Positions 33,186 to 41,217 of a stretch of DNA of 64,000 nucleotides are shown here, piece by piece. The notes under the pieces are model-generated. The model was not told the DNA's origin. It made no database searches and saw only the letters and a program-made list of their open reading frames with translations. The position numbers and the translations under genes were made by a program. Origin of the DNA: Streptomyces sp. NBC_00539 (GTDB lineage: Bacteria > Actinomycetota > Actinomycetes > Streptomycetales > Streptomycetaceae); NCBI RefSeq assembly GCF_036346105.1, contig NZ_CP107811.1:744001-808000 (forward strand). Reading direction: 5' to 3'. How positions within the stretch are numbered: the stretch's first letter is position 1; the number at the start of each line of letters is the position of its first letter.

Positions 33186-34373
33186 GGCTCCGGTGACGGT
33201 CAGGGTGAGGGGCTGTGCGGCGCCGGAGACGACGGCCGTGGCGACCGTCGCGGTGGCCGTGGCGCCGGGGGCGACGGAAGCCGACCCCGGGGTGACCGAC
33301 AGGGAGAAGTCGTCCACGACGGGTCCGCCGCCGCCCGTGAAGGGGGCGAACGTGTGGGTGAAGTACCACGGGTCCTGGGCGATGCCCGAGCAGGTGTCGG
33401 ATCCCCCGGTCCCGGGGCAGCCGCCGTTGTCGCGCTGGAGGGCCCAGAAGGAGAGGGTGTTGATGCCCTTGGCCGTGGCCCAGTCGTAGACGGCCGTCGC
33501 GTCGGCGGTGGTGAACGTCTCGGCCGGGCCGTAGTCGTCGATGCCGGGCATCTCGGTGACGCCGATCATCCCCCAGAGCTGGGCGGGGGTCTTGCCCGGG
33601 TAGAGGGTGGCGAGCTGGTCGTGAAGGCCTTCGGCGGCAGTGCGGGTGTCGTCGGCCATGTGGTGCGTGGCGCCGTCGTAGTAGTCGAAGGTCATGAGGT
33701 TGACGACGTCGACCTGCGCGCCCGCCGTCTTTGCGCTCTTGAGCACGGCCAGGCCACTGCTCGCCAGGCCGCTCGTGGTCGTGGGAAGGGTGTAGGAGAC
33801 CTGGAGGGGGCGTCCGCCCGCGGCGGCCCAGTCCTGCACCTTCTTGATCGCCTGGTTGCGGCGGTCGATGCCCGCCTTGTTGGTCAGCGAGTTGTCCTCG
33901 ATGTCCATGTCCAGGCGGGTGATGTCGTAGGTGGTGATGACCTTCTCGTACGCGGCCGCGATGGAGTCCACGTTGGTGCAGCTGTCGGCGATCTCGGTCC
34001 CGCCGTTGTCGGCCGCGTAGCCGCCGAACGAGGGGATGACGTCCCCGCCGCGCGAACGGATCGTGGCGAAGTCGGCGCCGAAGACGGACGCGGAGACGGG
34101 CTGTGCGGTACTCCCGTTCCAGTACGGGGTGCAGGAACCCTTGGCCTCGGTCTGCACGAACCCCATGGTCAGGTACTTCGCGCCGGACTTCTGCGCGAGG
34201 TCGGCGGGGCTGTCCGAGGAGTACGCCTCGAAGTACGGGGCGAACACGTGGGCCGGCAGTGGCGTCGCCGCGTGCGCGGCGCCACTGCCCGCTCCGAGCA
34301 CCAGGCCGGCCGAAGCGGCGAGGGTGGCGAAGGCGGCGAGTAAGGAGTGAACGGGGCGTGGACGTCGTCTCAT
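33171..34373 (-). CDS. Secreted GH18 chitinase, truncated by a frameshift
   Basis: The 400-residue product has a signal peptide (SLLAAFATLAASAGLVLGAG) and a GH18 barrel with the catalytic stretch ITRLDMDIEDNSL (DxDxE), the QVSYTLPTTT strand and VVNLMTFDYYDGA, ending in an Ig-like linker that breaks off at TVTGAPAAG. The intact gene would continue into the carbohydrate-binding part at 32608-33185. The catalytic domain should still be secreted and active on chitin, but without its substrate anchor. Two DasR-type sites lie 45-86 bp upstream of the start, so it belongs to the N-acetylglucosamine regulon. The start at 34373 (MRRRPRP) gives a normal signal peptide. Confidence 0.88.
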   Translation of the reverse strand: MRRRPRPVHSLLAAFATLAASAGLVLGAGSGAAHAATPLPAHVFAPYFEAYSSDSPADLAQKSGAKYLTMGFVQTEAKGSCTPYWNGSTAQPVSASVFGADFATIRSRGGDVIPSFGGYAADNGGTEIADSCTNVDSIAAAYEKVITTYDITRLDMDIEDNSLTNKAGIDRRNQAIKKVQDWAAAGGRPLQVSYTLPTTTSGLASSGLAVLKSAKTAGAQVDVVNLMTFDYYDGATHHMADDTRTAAEGLHDQLATLYPGKTPAQLWGMIGVTEMPGIDDYGPAETFTTADATAVYDWATAKGINTLSFWALQRDNGGCPGTGGSDTCSGIAQDPWYFTHTFAPFTGGGGPVVDDFSLSVTPGSASVAPGATATATVATAVVSGAAQPLTLTVTGAPAAG

Positions 34374-34417
34374 CGAAGCTCCCGGTGGGGCGCGAGCGAA
34401 CGGGCGGACGCCCCATG

Positions 34418-34433
34418 ATTGGTCTGGACCAGC
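34418..34433. promoter_or_regulatory. DasR-responsive element 1
   Basis: ATTGGTCTGGACCAGC matches the DasR consensus ACTGGTCTAGACCAGT at 13 of 16 positions, with the dyad TGGTCTGGACCA. It lies in the chitinase promoter region. Confidence 0.8.
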
Positions 34434-34443
34434 CGGACGGTCA

Positions 34444-34459
34444 AGGGTCCAGACCAATC
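34444..34459. promoter_or_regulatory. DasR-responsive element 2
   Basis: The minus strand reads GATTGGTCTGGACCCT, a second DasR-type site whose centre is 26 bp from the first. Paired TGGTC repeats are the known arrangement in Streptomyces chitinase promoters. Confidence 0.75.
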
Positions 34460-34524
34460 GGAACGCTCACGCGGCGACGGCAACTCCACTGCGTGGGCCA
34501 GGGGGTTGACGGCAAGTGGCCCGG

Positions 34525-35946
34525 TCAGCGCAGGATGCCCGCCTCTCGGGCGGCGCGGATCCAGGACGGGAACTCCGACAACAGGCGGTCGTAGAGTTCC
34601 GGGTCGGAGATCCGGTCGATGTCGTCCACGGCGAAGAAGCCGACGTTGTCGACACGGCGTCCGGGCATGGTGTCGAACCGTTCCAGCACGCCGAACCCGG
34701 CCCTGCCGAGGCCGACGAACTGCCAGAACACGGGCTCCTCGACGGCCGCGCGGAGCTCCCGCTCGATCTCGTCGTTGCGGTAGACACCGCCGTCGGAGAA
34801 GAACAGGACGAGGGTGGGGGCGGGGACCGGATGGTCGCGTACGTAGGCGCGCACCTCGGCGATGACCCGCTGCTCCTCGTTCTGGAAGCCGACCGCACGC
34901 ATGTCGACCTGACCCGGGAGCAGTCCCTTGGCCGGCTTGTTCCGGCCGAAGAGGCTCATCTGGCCGACCCGCACGTGCAGGCGCAGCCATTCGGGGAGCC
35001 CGGCGATCGTGAGGTCGGGCAGCCGGGCGGGATGGGTGGCGAAGGTCCAGGCCTGCATCTCGCCGTCGTCGTCGAGCTGCGCCGCGACGGCGGCCATCCG
35101 TTCCACCACCCCGGCCACCGTGCCGCGCGAGTACAGGGTGGACATCGAGCCCGACGCGTCGAGCACGAGGATGACCCGGGCGCTGACTCCGGCGGCGCCG
35201 CTCTTGGTCAGGCTGACGGCCACCTGCTGCTTGCGCAGGGAGAGGCGCTCGCGCATCTCGGTGGGCAGCTGCTCCTCGCCCTTGACCATCCGGACGGCGG
35301 CCGCGCGCACGGGCTCGCGCGCGGGGGCCGGCATCGGGGCCGGCGCCGGTGTCGGTGCGGGAGCGGAAGCGGGAGCCGGTGCCGGTGCGGGAGCCGGTGC
35401 GGGAGCCGGTGCGGGAGCCGGTGCGGGCGGTTGATCGTCCACGGTGATGCCGAAGTCGGTCGCCAGTCCGGCCAGACCGCTCGCGTACCCCTGCCCGACC
35501 GCCCGGAACTTCCAGGCGCCCGCGCGCCGGTAGAGCTCGCCGCTGATGTACGCCGTCTCGGTGTCGGCGGTCATGTCGAAGCGGGCGAGCTCGGCCCCGG
35601 ACGCCGCGTCGAGCAGCCGCAGGTGCAGCCCCGGGACCCGGCCGAAGCTGCCGCCGTCGGCGGAGGCACACAGGACGACCCGCTCGATCTCCGGCTCCAG
35701 GGCGGCCAGATCGACGTCGAGCGCGTCCGCGCCGGGCTGTTTACCGAGGTGGCGTACGGAGCCCGAGGCGTGCCGCGGCTGGTTGCAGAAGACGAAGTCG
35801 CCGTCGGAGCGGACCCGCCCACCGCCCGTCAGCAGGAGTGCCGACGCGTCCACGTCCGGTACCCCGGGCCCGGCCGACCAGCCGAGCACGGCTCTGACGG
35901 AGGATGACCCGACGGGCAGGTTGGCGCCTTTGCTCAATATCGTCAC
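34525..35946 (-). CDS. TerD-domain protein fused to a von Willebrand A domain
   Basis: The 473-residue product has an N-terminal TerD domain ([52 protein letters not shown]), a Pro-Ala linker of about 35 residues, and a C-terminal vWA domain with the MIDAS motif [20 protein letters not shown] and a late VLFFSDGG. TerD domains bind calcium and belong to tellurite and stress-response membrane complexes; vWA binds divalent metal and partners. GTG at 35946 puts the TerD signature at the very N-terminus. No other ter genes are adjacent. The nucleotide repeat in the linker could change length by slippage. Confidence 0.9.
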   Translation of the reverse strand: MTILSKGANLPVGSSSVRAVLGWSAGPGVPDVDASALLLTGGGRVRSDGDFVFCNQPRHASGSVRHLGKQPGADALDVDLAALEPEIERVVLCASADGGSFGRVPGLHLRLLDAASGAELARFDMTADTETAYISGELYRRAGAWKFRAVGQGYASGLAGLATDFGITVDDQPPAPAPAPAPAPAPAPAPAPASAPAPTPAPAPMPAPAREPVRAAAVRMVKGEEQLPTEMRERLSLRKQQVAVSLTKSGAAGVSARVILVLDASGSMSTLYSRGTVAGVVERMAAVAAQLDDDGEMQAWTFATHPARLPDLTIAGLPEWLRLHVRVGQMSLFGRNKPAKGLLPGQVDMRAVGFQNEEQRVIAEVRAYVRDHPVPAPTLVLFFSDGGVYRNDEIERELRAAVEEPVFWQFVGLGRAGFGVLERFDTMPGRRVDNVGFFAVDDIDRISDPELYDRLLSEFPSWIRAAREAGILR

Positions 35947-36029
35947 GGCGCACAGTCTGCCCCTCCGCCCCGGCGGGGCGGAACGTCCGCGCGGGGCGGA
36001 ACGCATCCCGCATCAAGGCCCCGGCAACG

Positions 36030-36065
36030 CGTGGGGGCCCGCACCTCACGGTGCGGGCCCCCACG
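36030..36065. terminator. Terminator of the cold-shock gene
   Basis: A perfect 16-bp stem (36030-36045 with 36050-36065) and a 4-nt loop lie 22 bp beyond the cold-shock gene and before the TerD-vWA gene on the same strand. Confidence 0.88.
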
Positions 36066-36087
36066 TCGGTCACACGCCAAGGTTGCG

Positions 36088-36291
36088 TCAGGCGGGAACG
36101 ATGTTCTCGGCCTGGGGGCCCTTCTGGCCCTGCGTGACGTCGAAGTTCACCTTCTGGCCTTCCTGAAGCTCACGGAAGCCCTGGGTGGCGATGTTCGAGT
36201 AGTGGGCGAACACGTCAGCGCCGCCACCGTCCTGCTCGATGAAGCCGAAGCCCTTTTCCGCGTTGAACCACTTCACGGTGCCAGATGCCAT
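36088..36291 (-). CDS. Cold-shock protein, CspA family
   Basis: This 67-residue protein is a complete cold-shock domain with RNP1 (KGFGFIEQ) and RNP2 (DVFAHYS), starting [16 protein letters not shown]. It binds single-stranded RNA and DNA as an RNA chaperone. The start follows GAAGGAGAAACTC. A promoter about 90 bp upstream leaves a leader of about 80 nt, in keeping with post-transcriptional control of csp mRNAs. Confidence 0.96.
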   Translation of the reverse strand: MASGTVKWFNAEKGFGFIEQDGGGADVFAHYSNIATQGFRELQEGQKVNFDVTQGQKGPQAENIVPA

Positions 36292-36379
36292 ATGAGTTTC
36301 TCCTTCGGGGCTGTACCCGGACCCACACTGTGCGGGAACCGGTGTTGAAGTAATGATTGCCCCGTCCGAAAAGCATCGG

Positions 36380-36408
36380 AATAAAGTTTTTGGGAACCAC
36401 AACTGCAA
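36380..36408 (-). promoter_or_regulatory. Promoter of the cold-shock gene
   Basis: On the minus strand TTGCAG (36408-36403), a 17-bp spacer and TTTATT (36385-36380) lie in a local AT-rich patch, and predict transcription starting near 36373. Confidence 0.5.
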
Positions 36409-36527
36409 CTGCGCTGACCGTAGCACAGTGCAGACCCTCAGGCACGGAAGGTTTCCGCGTTTTCATTCCCAACGCCGTGAACCTTCACCGGCATTCGCCG
36501 GATTTCTGTACCGGCGGCAACAGATAT

Positions 36528-37190
36528 TCAGCCGCGGAAGGCCGCCGGCCTCTCCGGCGAGGCCTCCGCGAGCGCCTTGGTGACGGCGTCGACGCCCGCG
36601 CGCAGGCCGTACACCGGGGTGTCGGGCTGCTGACGCCAGGAATCGTCGATGCCGCCCGCGTCGACGGTGTCGAAGCCGAGCTCGTCGATGAGCGCCCGTA
36701 CGGTCTTCTTCGCCGCCTCGTCGTCGCCGGCGACCGGCAGCGCCATCCGGTCGGGGGCGCCGGCCGGCCGGTGCCGTTCCAGGATGTCGACGGCGTAGGT
36801 GCCGTTGAAGGCCTTGACGACCGGGTGGCCCAGGTGGCTTTCGGTCCAGCGGCTCTCGGTCAGCCCCTCGTCCTCGATGCCGGGGATGCGGCCGTCCCGC
36901 TCCCGGGGGTAGTAGTTGCCCGTGTCGATGACGGCGAAGCCCTCCGCCGCGCCGTCGAAGAGCCCGGCGGGCAGGTCGGGCACGTTCTTGAGCGGGACGG
37001 TGACCACGACGACCTCCGCGCCGCGGGCCGCCTGCGCGACCGTGACGGGCGTGGCGCCGGTCTCCTCGGCGAGCGCCGCCAGCGTTTCGGGTCCGCGGGA
37101 GTTCGCCACCGAGACCTCGTGTCCGAGGGCGGTGAGCCGACGGGTGAGGTTGCCGCCGATGTTGCCGGCGCCGATGATGCCGATCTTCAT
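36528..37190 (-). CDS. NADP oxidoreductase, F420-dependent-type (NADPH-dependent reductase)
   Basis: The 220-residue product opens with a Rossmann motif MKIGIIGAGNIGGNLTRRLT and has VSVANSRGPETL, where Arg recognises the NADP phosphate, then VVVTVPLKNVPDLP and KAFNGTYAVDIL. This is the Fno-like NADP_Rossmann family (F420_oxidored), which moves hydride between F420 and NADP; many members are uncharacterised reductases. It starts at 37190 and stands alone. Confidence 0.88.
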   Translation of the reverse strand: MKIGIIGAGNIGGNLTRRLTALGHEVSVANSRGPETLAALAEETGATPVTVAQAARGAEVVVVTVPLKNVPDLPAGLFDGAAEGFAVIDTGNYYPRERDGRIPGIEDEGLTESRWTESHLGHPVVKAFNGTYAVDILERHRPAGAPDRMALPVAGDDEAAKKTVRALIDELGFDTVDAGGIDDSWRQQPDTPVYGLRAGVDAVTKALAEASPERPAAFRG

Positions 37191-37397
37191 GAGCTCTCCA
37201 GTGCAGTGCGGGTTTCGGGTATCGCCTTTGTCCGAACCCCACTGGACCCGACGGCATTCCGGATCCTTCGACACGGCCCGGTGGATTTTCAGCCATTCTC
37301 CGCAGCGCGAGAACCGAAGTGGCCCGAGAGAGGTCTTTCGGGGCAGCGCCGGGGACCGTACCGGCGCGTTTCGCACCACGGGGAAAGGTACGAAAAT

Positions 37398-37889
37398 ATG
37401 CCCAAGCTTCTGACCAAGCGCACGGCCATTGCCCTCACCACCGCGGCGACCGCCGCCGCGGCCGCGCTCTCCCTGGCCTTCGTCACCCATGCGTCCGCCT
37501 CCGCGCCCGCCCCGGGCACCATTCGGGCGGCAGCCGCACTCCCCTCCGTGTCGGGCAGCCCCGAGGGCGCGTTCACCCGTATCGCCGACTTCTACGGCTC
37601 CTACATCGACGCGGTGTACGACGGTGACGGCAAGACGGCCGACCAGCTCCGCGCCTCCTACCTCTCCAAGCCCCTCCAGCAGGAGCTCAGGCAGTGGGAG
37701 GAGGCGAACCACGCGAACGGCGTGCTGCGCGCCCAGAACGTGCCCCTCCAGTGGAAGGTCGACTCGACCGGCAGCGGGACCGGCAAGACGAACGCCACGG
37801 TCACCCTGACCTGGGGCGGCGGCGACACCACGGAGATCCACGTCCAGGCCGACCTCAAGACGCGCAAGATCACCTCGATCAAGGACTGA
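37398..37889 (+). CDS. Secreted protein of unknown function, 163 aa
   Basis: The signal peptide (RTAIALTTAATAAAAALSLAFV) is followed by FTRIADFYGSYIDAVYDGDGK, QELRQWEEANHANGVLRAQN and a beta-rich end (NATVTLTWGGGDTTEIHVQA). The fold resembles small NTF2-like secreted proteins: one long helix followed by a sheet. It is divergent from the F420-type oxidoreductase and is followed by a strong terminator. Function unknown. Confidence 0.8.
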   Translation: MPKLLTKRTAIALTTAATAAAAALSLAFVTHASASAPAPGTIRAAAALPSVSGSPEGAFTRIADFYGSYIDAVYDGDGKTADQLRASYLSKPLQQELRQWEEANHANGVLRAQNVPLQWKVDSTGSGTGKTNATVTLTWGGGDTTEIHVQADLKTRKITSIKD

Positions 37890-37899
37890 TCCGCGCACC

Positions 37900-37946
37900 G
37901 GCACGGCGAGGGGGCCCCGCCGGCGGCGGGCCCCCCTCGCCGTGCC
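37900..37946. terminator. Bidirectional terminator
   Basis: GGCACGGCGAGGGGG (37900-37914) pairs perfectly with 37932-37946. It lies between two convergent genes. Confidence 0.88.
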
Positions 37947-37958
37947 GTCCCTCGGCTC

Positions 37959-39320
37959 TTACGCTCCGCTCGCGCCGAGCATGTCCTCGCGCTCGACCAG
38001 CTTCACGCGCTCACGGCCCTGCGGTTCACCGAGCGCCTTCTCCGCGGCGTCCAGCTTGTACCAGCCCTCCCAGGTGGTGAACCGGACCTGCCGCTCCGCC
38101 AGGAACGCCTCGACGGCCTCCGGCGCCGGCGAGGCCGGGGTGAGCAGCCGCCCCTCGGCGTGGTCGGCGAGCAGGTTCGCCACCGTCTCGTTCGCGTCGC
38201 CCTTGGTGTGGCCGATCAGGCCGATGGGTCCGCGCCGGATCCAGCCGGTGACGTACGTCGAGGGCAGGTGCGCCCCGGCCTCCATCACCCGGCCGCCCTC
38301 GTCGGGGACGGTGCCGGACTCGACGTCCCAGGGCAGCTTGGGCAGTTCGTCGGAGAGGTAGCCCACGGCCCGGTAGACCGACTGCACGTCCCAGTCGGTG
38401 AAGCGGCCCGTGCCCTTGACGTTGCCGGTGCCGTCGAGTTCCGTGCGCTCGGTGCGCAGGCCCACGACCTTGCCGTCCTCGCCGAGCACCTCGACGGGCG
38501 ATTCGAAGAAGTGCAGGAACAGCTTGTGCGGGCGGTCGCCGGTGTCGCGGATCGCCCAGTTCTCCAGGGTCTTGGCGACCATGTCGGCCTGCTTGTTGGC
38601 GCGGCGGGCGGCGATCGAGCCCTCGTCGTAGTCGATGTCCTCGGGGTTGACGATGACCTCGATGTTCGGCGAGTGGTCCAGTTCCCGGAGCTCCATCGGG
38701 CTGAACTTCGCCTGCGCCGGGCCGCGACGGCCGAAGACGTGCACTTCGAGGGCCTTGTTTGCCTTGAGGCCTTCGTAGACGTTCGGCGGGATCTCCGTCG
38801 GCAGCAGTTCGTCCGCCGTCTTCGCGAGGATGCGGGCGACGTCGAGCGCGACGTTGCCGACGCCCAGGACCGCGACCTTCTCGGCCTCCAGCGGCCACGT
38901 GCGCGGGACGTCCGGGTGGCCGTCGTACCAGGAGACGAAGTCGGCGGCGCCGTAGGAGCCGTCCAGTTCGACGCCGGGGATCCGCAGCTCGCGGTCGGCG
39001 GTGGCGCCCGTCGAGAAGATCACCGCGTCGTAGAACGCGCGCAGCTCGTCGAGGGAGATGTCGTTCGGGTAGTCGACGTTGCCGAAGAGGCGCACCTGCG
39101 GCTTGTCGAGCACCTGGTGCAGGGCGGTGATGATGCCCTTGATGCGCGGGTGGTCGGGGGCGACGCCGTAGCGGATCAGCCCGAAGGGGGCCGGCATCCG
39201 TTCGAAGAGGTCGATGGAGACGCCCGGTTCGGCGGCCGCCTCGGACTTGAGCAGCGCGTCGGCCGCGTAGATACCGGCGGGGCCGGCGCCGACTATCGCT
39301 ACCCGCAGAGGGCGAGGCAT
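37959..39320 (-). CDS. Ferredoxin--NADP+ reductase, FprA/adrenodoxin-reductase type
   Basis: The 453-residue flavoprotein has the FAD motif RVAIVGAGPAGIYAADALLK, RMPAPFGLIRYGVAPDHPR, the NADP motif VAVLGVGNVALDVARILAK and the C-terminal YVTGWIRRGPIGLIGHTKGD. It matches mitochondrial-type FNRs such as mycobacterial FprA, which pass electrons from NADPH to ferredoxins that feed P450s or iron-sulfur assembly. ATG at 39320 follows GAAGGGAACCC. No P450 or ferredoxin gene is adjacent. A possible iron box lies about 50 bp upstream. Confidence 0.94.
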   Translation of the reverse strand: MPRPLRVAIVGAGPAGIYAADALLKSEAAAEPGVSIDLFERMPAPFGLIRYGVAPDHPRIKGIITALHQVLDKPQVRLFGNVDYPNDISLDELRAFYDAVIFSTGATADRELRIPGVELDGSYGAADFVSWYDGHPDVPRTWPLEAEKVAVLGVGNVALDVARILAKTADELLPTEIPPNVYEGLKANKALEVHVFGRRGPAQAKFSPMELRELDHSPNIEVIVNPEDIDYDEGSIAARRANKQADMVAKTLENWAIRDTGDRPHKLFLHFFESPVEVLGEDGKVVGLRTERTELDGTGNVKGTGRFTDWDVQSVYRAVGYLSDELPKLPWDVESGTVPDEGGRVMEAGAHLPSTYVTGWIRRGPIGLIGHTKGDANETVANLLADHAEGRLLTPASPAPEAVEAFLAERQVRFTTWEGWYKLDAAEKALGEPQGRERVKLVEREDMLGASGA

Positions 39321-39366
39321 GTGTGGGTTCCCTTCGACCGACAAACTGGCTGATCAAGGTGAACCC

Positions 39367-39385
39367 TAAGCTAAGGCCACCCTAA
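39367..39385 (-). promoter_or_regulatory. Possible iron box upstream of the FNR gene
   Basis: The minus strand reads TTAGGGTGGCCTTAGCTTA, agreeing with the Streptomyces DmdR/IdeR box TTAGGTTAGGCTCACCTAA at about 13 of 19 positions, 47 bp before the start codon. The right half is weak. Confidence 0.4.
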
Positions 39386-39468
39386 CCAGGCACCCGCCCC
39401 CTTCTTATGACCCCATAAACAGCTCTTATGACATCCCAAAGGGATGCTTGGGGGATCGGGCGGCGTCC

Positions 39469-40002
39469 TCAGGCCTCGTACTCGGTCAGGTCGATGAAGT
39501 GGACGTCGAGCAGGGCTCCGGTGCCGGGGGCCTCGACCCGCCGCTCCGACTCCATCCCCAGCTTGCGGATGACGTTCTCGGACTCCTCGTTGCCGGCCCG
39601 GTTGACCGCGATCACCCGGTCCAGCCCCCGGTCCTGGAGGGCGAACTCCAAGGTGGCCTGCGCGGCTTCCGAGGCGTACCCCTGTCCCCAGAACGGCCGG
39701 CCCAGACGCCAGGTGATCTCCACGGCCGGCATGACCTCGGGCAGCCACTCCGGCACCGTCAGACCGACGGCGCCGATCAGCTCACCGGAGGCCAGCAGCT
39801 CGACGGCGAACTGGCCGAAACCCTCCTCGTCCCACTCGTCCTCCCAGCGCTCGATGGCGTCGGCCGTCTCGTCCAGATCGAGCGTGGAACCGTCACCGAT
39901 CCAGCGCATCACCTCGGGGTCGGCGTTGATCTCCGACAGCGGGACGAGGTCGTCGTCGGTCCAGCGGCGGAGCAGGAGGCGGGGGGTACGGATCTCGGTC
40001 AT
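39469..40002 (-). CDS. GNAT acetyltransferase, RimJ/RimL type
   Basis: The 177-residue enzyme begins ETEIRTPRLLLRRW-like (MTEIRTPRLLLRRWTDDDLV) and has the acetyl-CoA loop GRPFWGQGYASEAAQATLEF and VIAVNRAGNEESENVIRKLG. This is the Acetyltransf_3 group, which modifies protein N-termini or small amines. It starts at 40002 and is followed downstream by the FNR promoter region on the same strand. Substrate unknown. Confidence 0.9.
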   Translation of the reverse strand: MTEIRTPRLLLRRWTDDDLVPLSEINADPEVMRWIGDGSTLDLDETADAIERWEDEWDEEGFGQFAVELLASGELIGAVGLTVPEWLPEVMPAVEITWRLGRPFWGQGYASEAAQATLEFALQDRGLDRVIAVNRAGNEESENVIRKLGMESERRVEAPGTGALLDVHFIDLTEYEA

Positions 40003-40073
40003 GCCCTCATCCTGCCGAACACGGCCCCACCAGGGTTAATCGGGCCGGTCGGGCGGGCCACCCGGCCGGGCTT

Positions 40074-41141
40074 TCAGGGGCGACGCAGCAGGTAGTGAAC
40101 GGCGCCGTCCGCGGAGCCGTCCCGTGCGAAACCGGCCCGCCGGACCACGGCGTGCGAAGGCCCGTTGGCGACGTCGACCACGGCGCGCAGCGCGGTCGGC
40201 CCGGGCTGCGCGAAGGCCCATCCGGCCAGGGCGCGCAGGGCTTCGGTGGCGTGCCCGCGGCCCCGGGCCGAGGGGAGGAGGTCGTAGCCGATCTCCGCCT
40301 GGCCCTCGGGGTCGGGAGCGCCGTGGAAACCGATCCCGCCGATCGCCCTGCGGTCGGCCTCGCGGACGATGGCGTACGGGCCCCAGCCGGGGTGGTACTC
40401 CCCGACCTCGCGTGCCAGGCCCAGCATCCCGGCGGCGATCCTGGTCCCCTCGGGCGGGCCGTCCTCGGCCCAGACGAAGCCGCCGTTACCGCCGGTGTGC
40501 AGGTCGGCGGCGGCCGAGGGGCTGATCTCGCACAGCACGACGCCCTTCCCGCGGACGGGGTCGGCGTACCAGCGCCAGTGCCGCCGGCGGGGCAGGCCGG
40601 GGAGGTCGGCCCGGCCGGTGGCCGCCAGGAGCGTGTCCCACGCGTCCGCCCCGGCCGGGCGCGGTGCGTGCGGGAAGAGCCGGTCGAGGACCAGGGCGCT
40701 GGTGTGCGGGGAGCCGGTCCAGCCGGTGGCGCCGAGGCCGTGCAGGATGTCGTGGGTGTGCAGCAGCACCTCGGTGGCGCCCATGGCGGCGAACCCGTCG
40801 GCGCCGGCCGCCCCGGCGGGGTGCCAGGCGCGGTCGTCCGGGCGAGCCGCCAGGACGGTGGCCGCCAGCACGCGTCCGCTCGCCTCGACGAGGTCCGTCA
40901 GGCGGCCGGGGGTGGTGCCGGGGGCGACGCCGACTCTGATCGGCAGCCAGGACGCGGGCGCGCGGGACGCCAGCTGCCCGGCGAAGGCCGTCAGGTCTCC
41001 GGCCAGGTGGACGGCGGTGTCGTGGCAGCTCCACTCCAGCCCTGCCGCCGGCCGGGACCAGTCGCGGTCCGCGACCTCGCGCAGGGCGGCGACGGCTTCC
41101 CCGACGGTACGGGTGAGGTCGAGGGCGGTGAAGGCGGTCAT
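40074..41141 (-). CDS. Fusion of a mycothiol-dependent maleylpyruvate isomerase-like domain with GNAT acetyltransferase
   Basis: Residues 1-215 are a DinB/MDMPI-type helical bundle (LREVADRDWSRPAAGLEWSC, HDTAVHLAGDLTAFAGQLAS, EVLLHTHDILHGLG) with His residues spaced as metal ligands. Residues 235-355 are a GNAT domain (VREADRRAIGGIGFHGAPDP, GYDLLPSARGRGHATEALRA, VDVANGPSHAVVRRAGFARD). The two halves normally occur as separate proteins. A thiol-dependent transferase joined to an acetyltransferase suggests detoxification with mycothiol or an acetylated conjugate, but this is inference. Start ATG at 41141; the ribosome site is weak. Confidence 0.85.
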   Translation of the reverse strand: MTAFTALDLTRTVGEAVAALREVADRDWSRPAAGLEWSCHDTAVHLAGDLTAFAGQLASRAPASWLPIRVGVAPGTTPGRLTDLVEASGRVLAATVLAARPDDRAWHPAGAAGADGFAAMGATEVLLHTHDILHGLGATGWTGSPHTSALVLDRLFPHAPRPAGADAWDTLLAATGRADLPGLPRRRHWRWYADPVRGKGVVLCEISPSAAADLHTGGNGGFVWAEDGPPEGTRIAAGMLGLAREVGEYHPGWGPYAIVREADRRAIGGIGFHGAPDPEGQAEIGYDLLPSARGRGHATEALRALAGWAFAQPGPTALRAVVDVANGPSHAVVRRAGFARDGSADGAVHYLLRRP

Positions 41142-41217
41142 GACGTGGACCTTAGGCCGTACGGGGGCCGGGGAGGACGGCCGGGGCGCCCGGGAGACGG
41201 GACCCGGTGCGGCGTGT

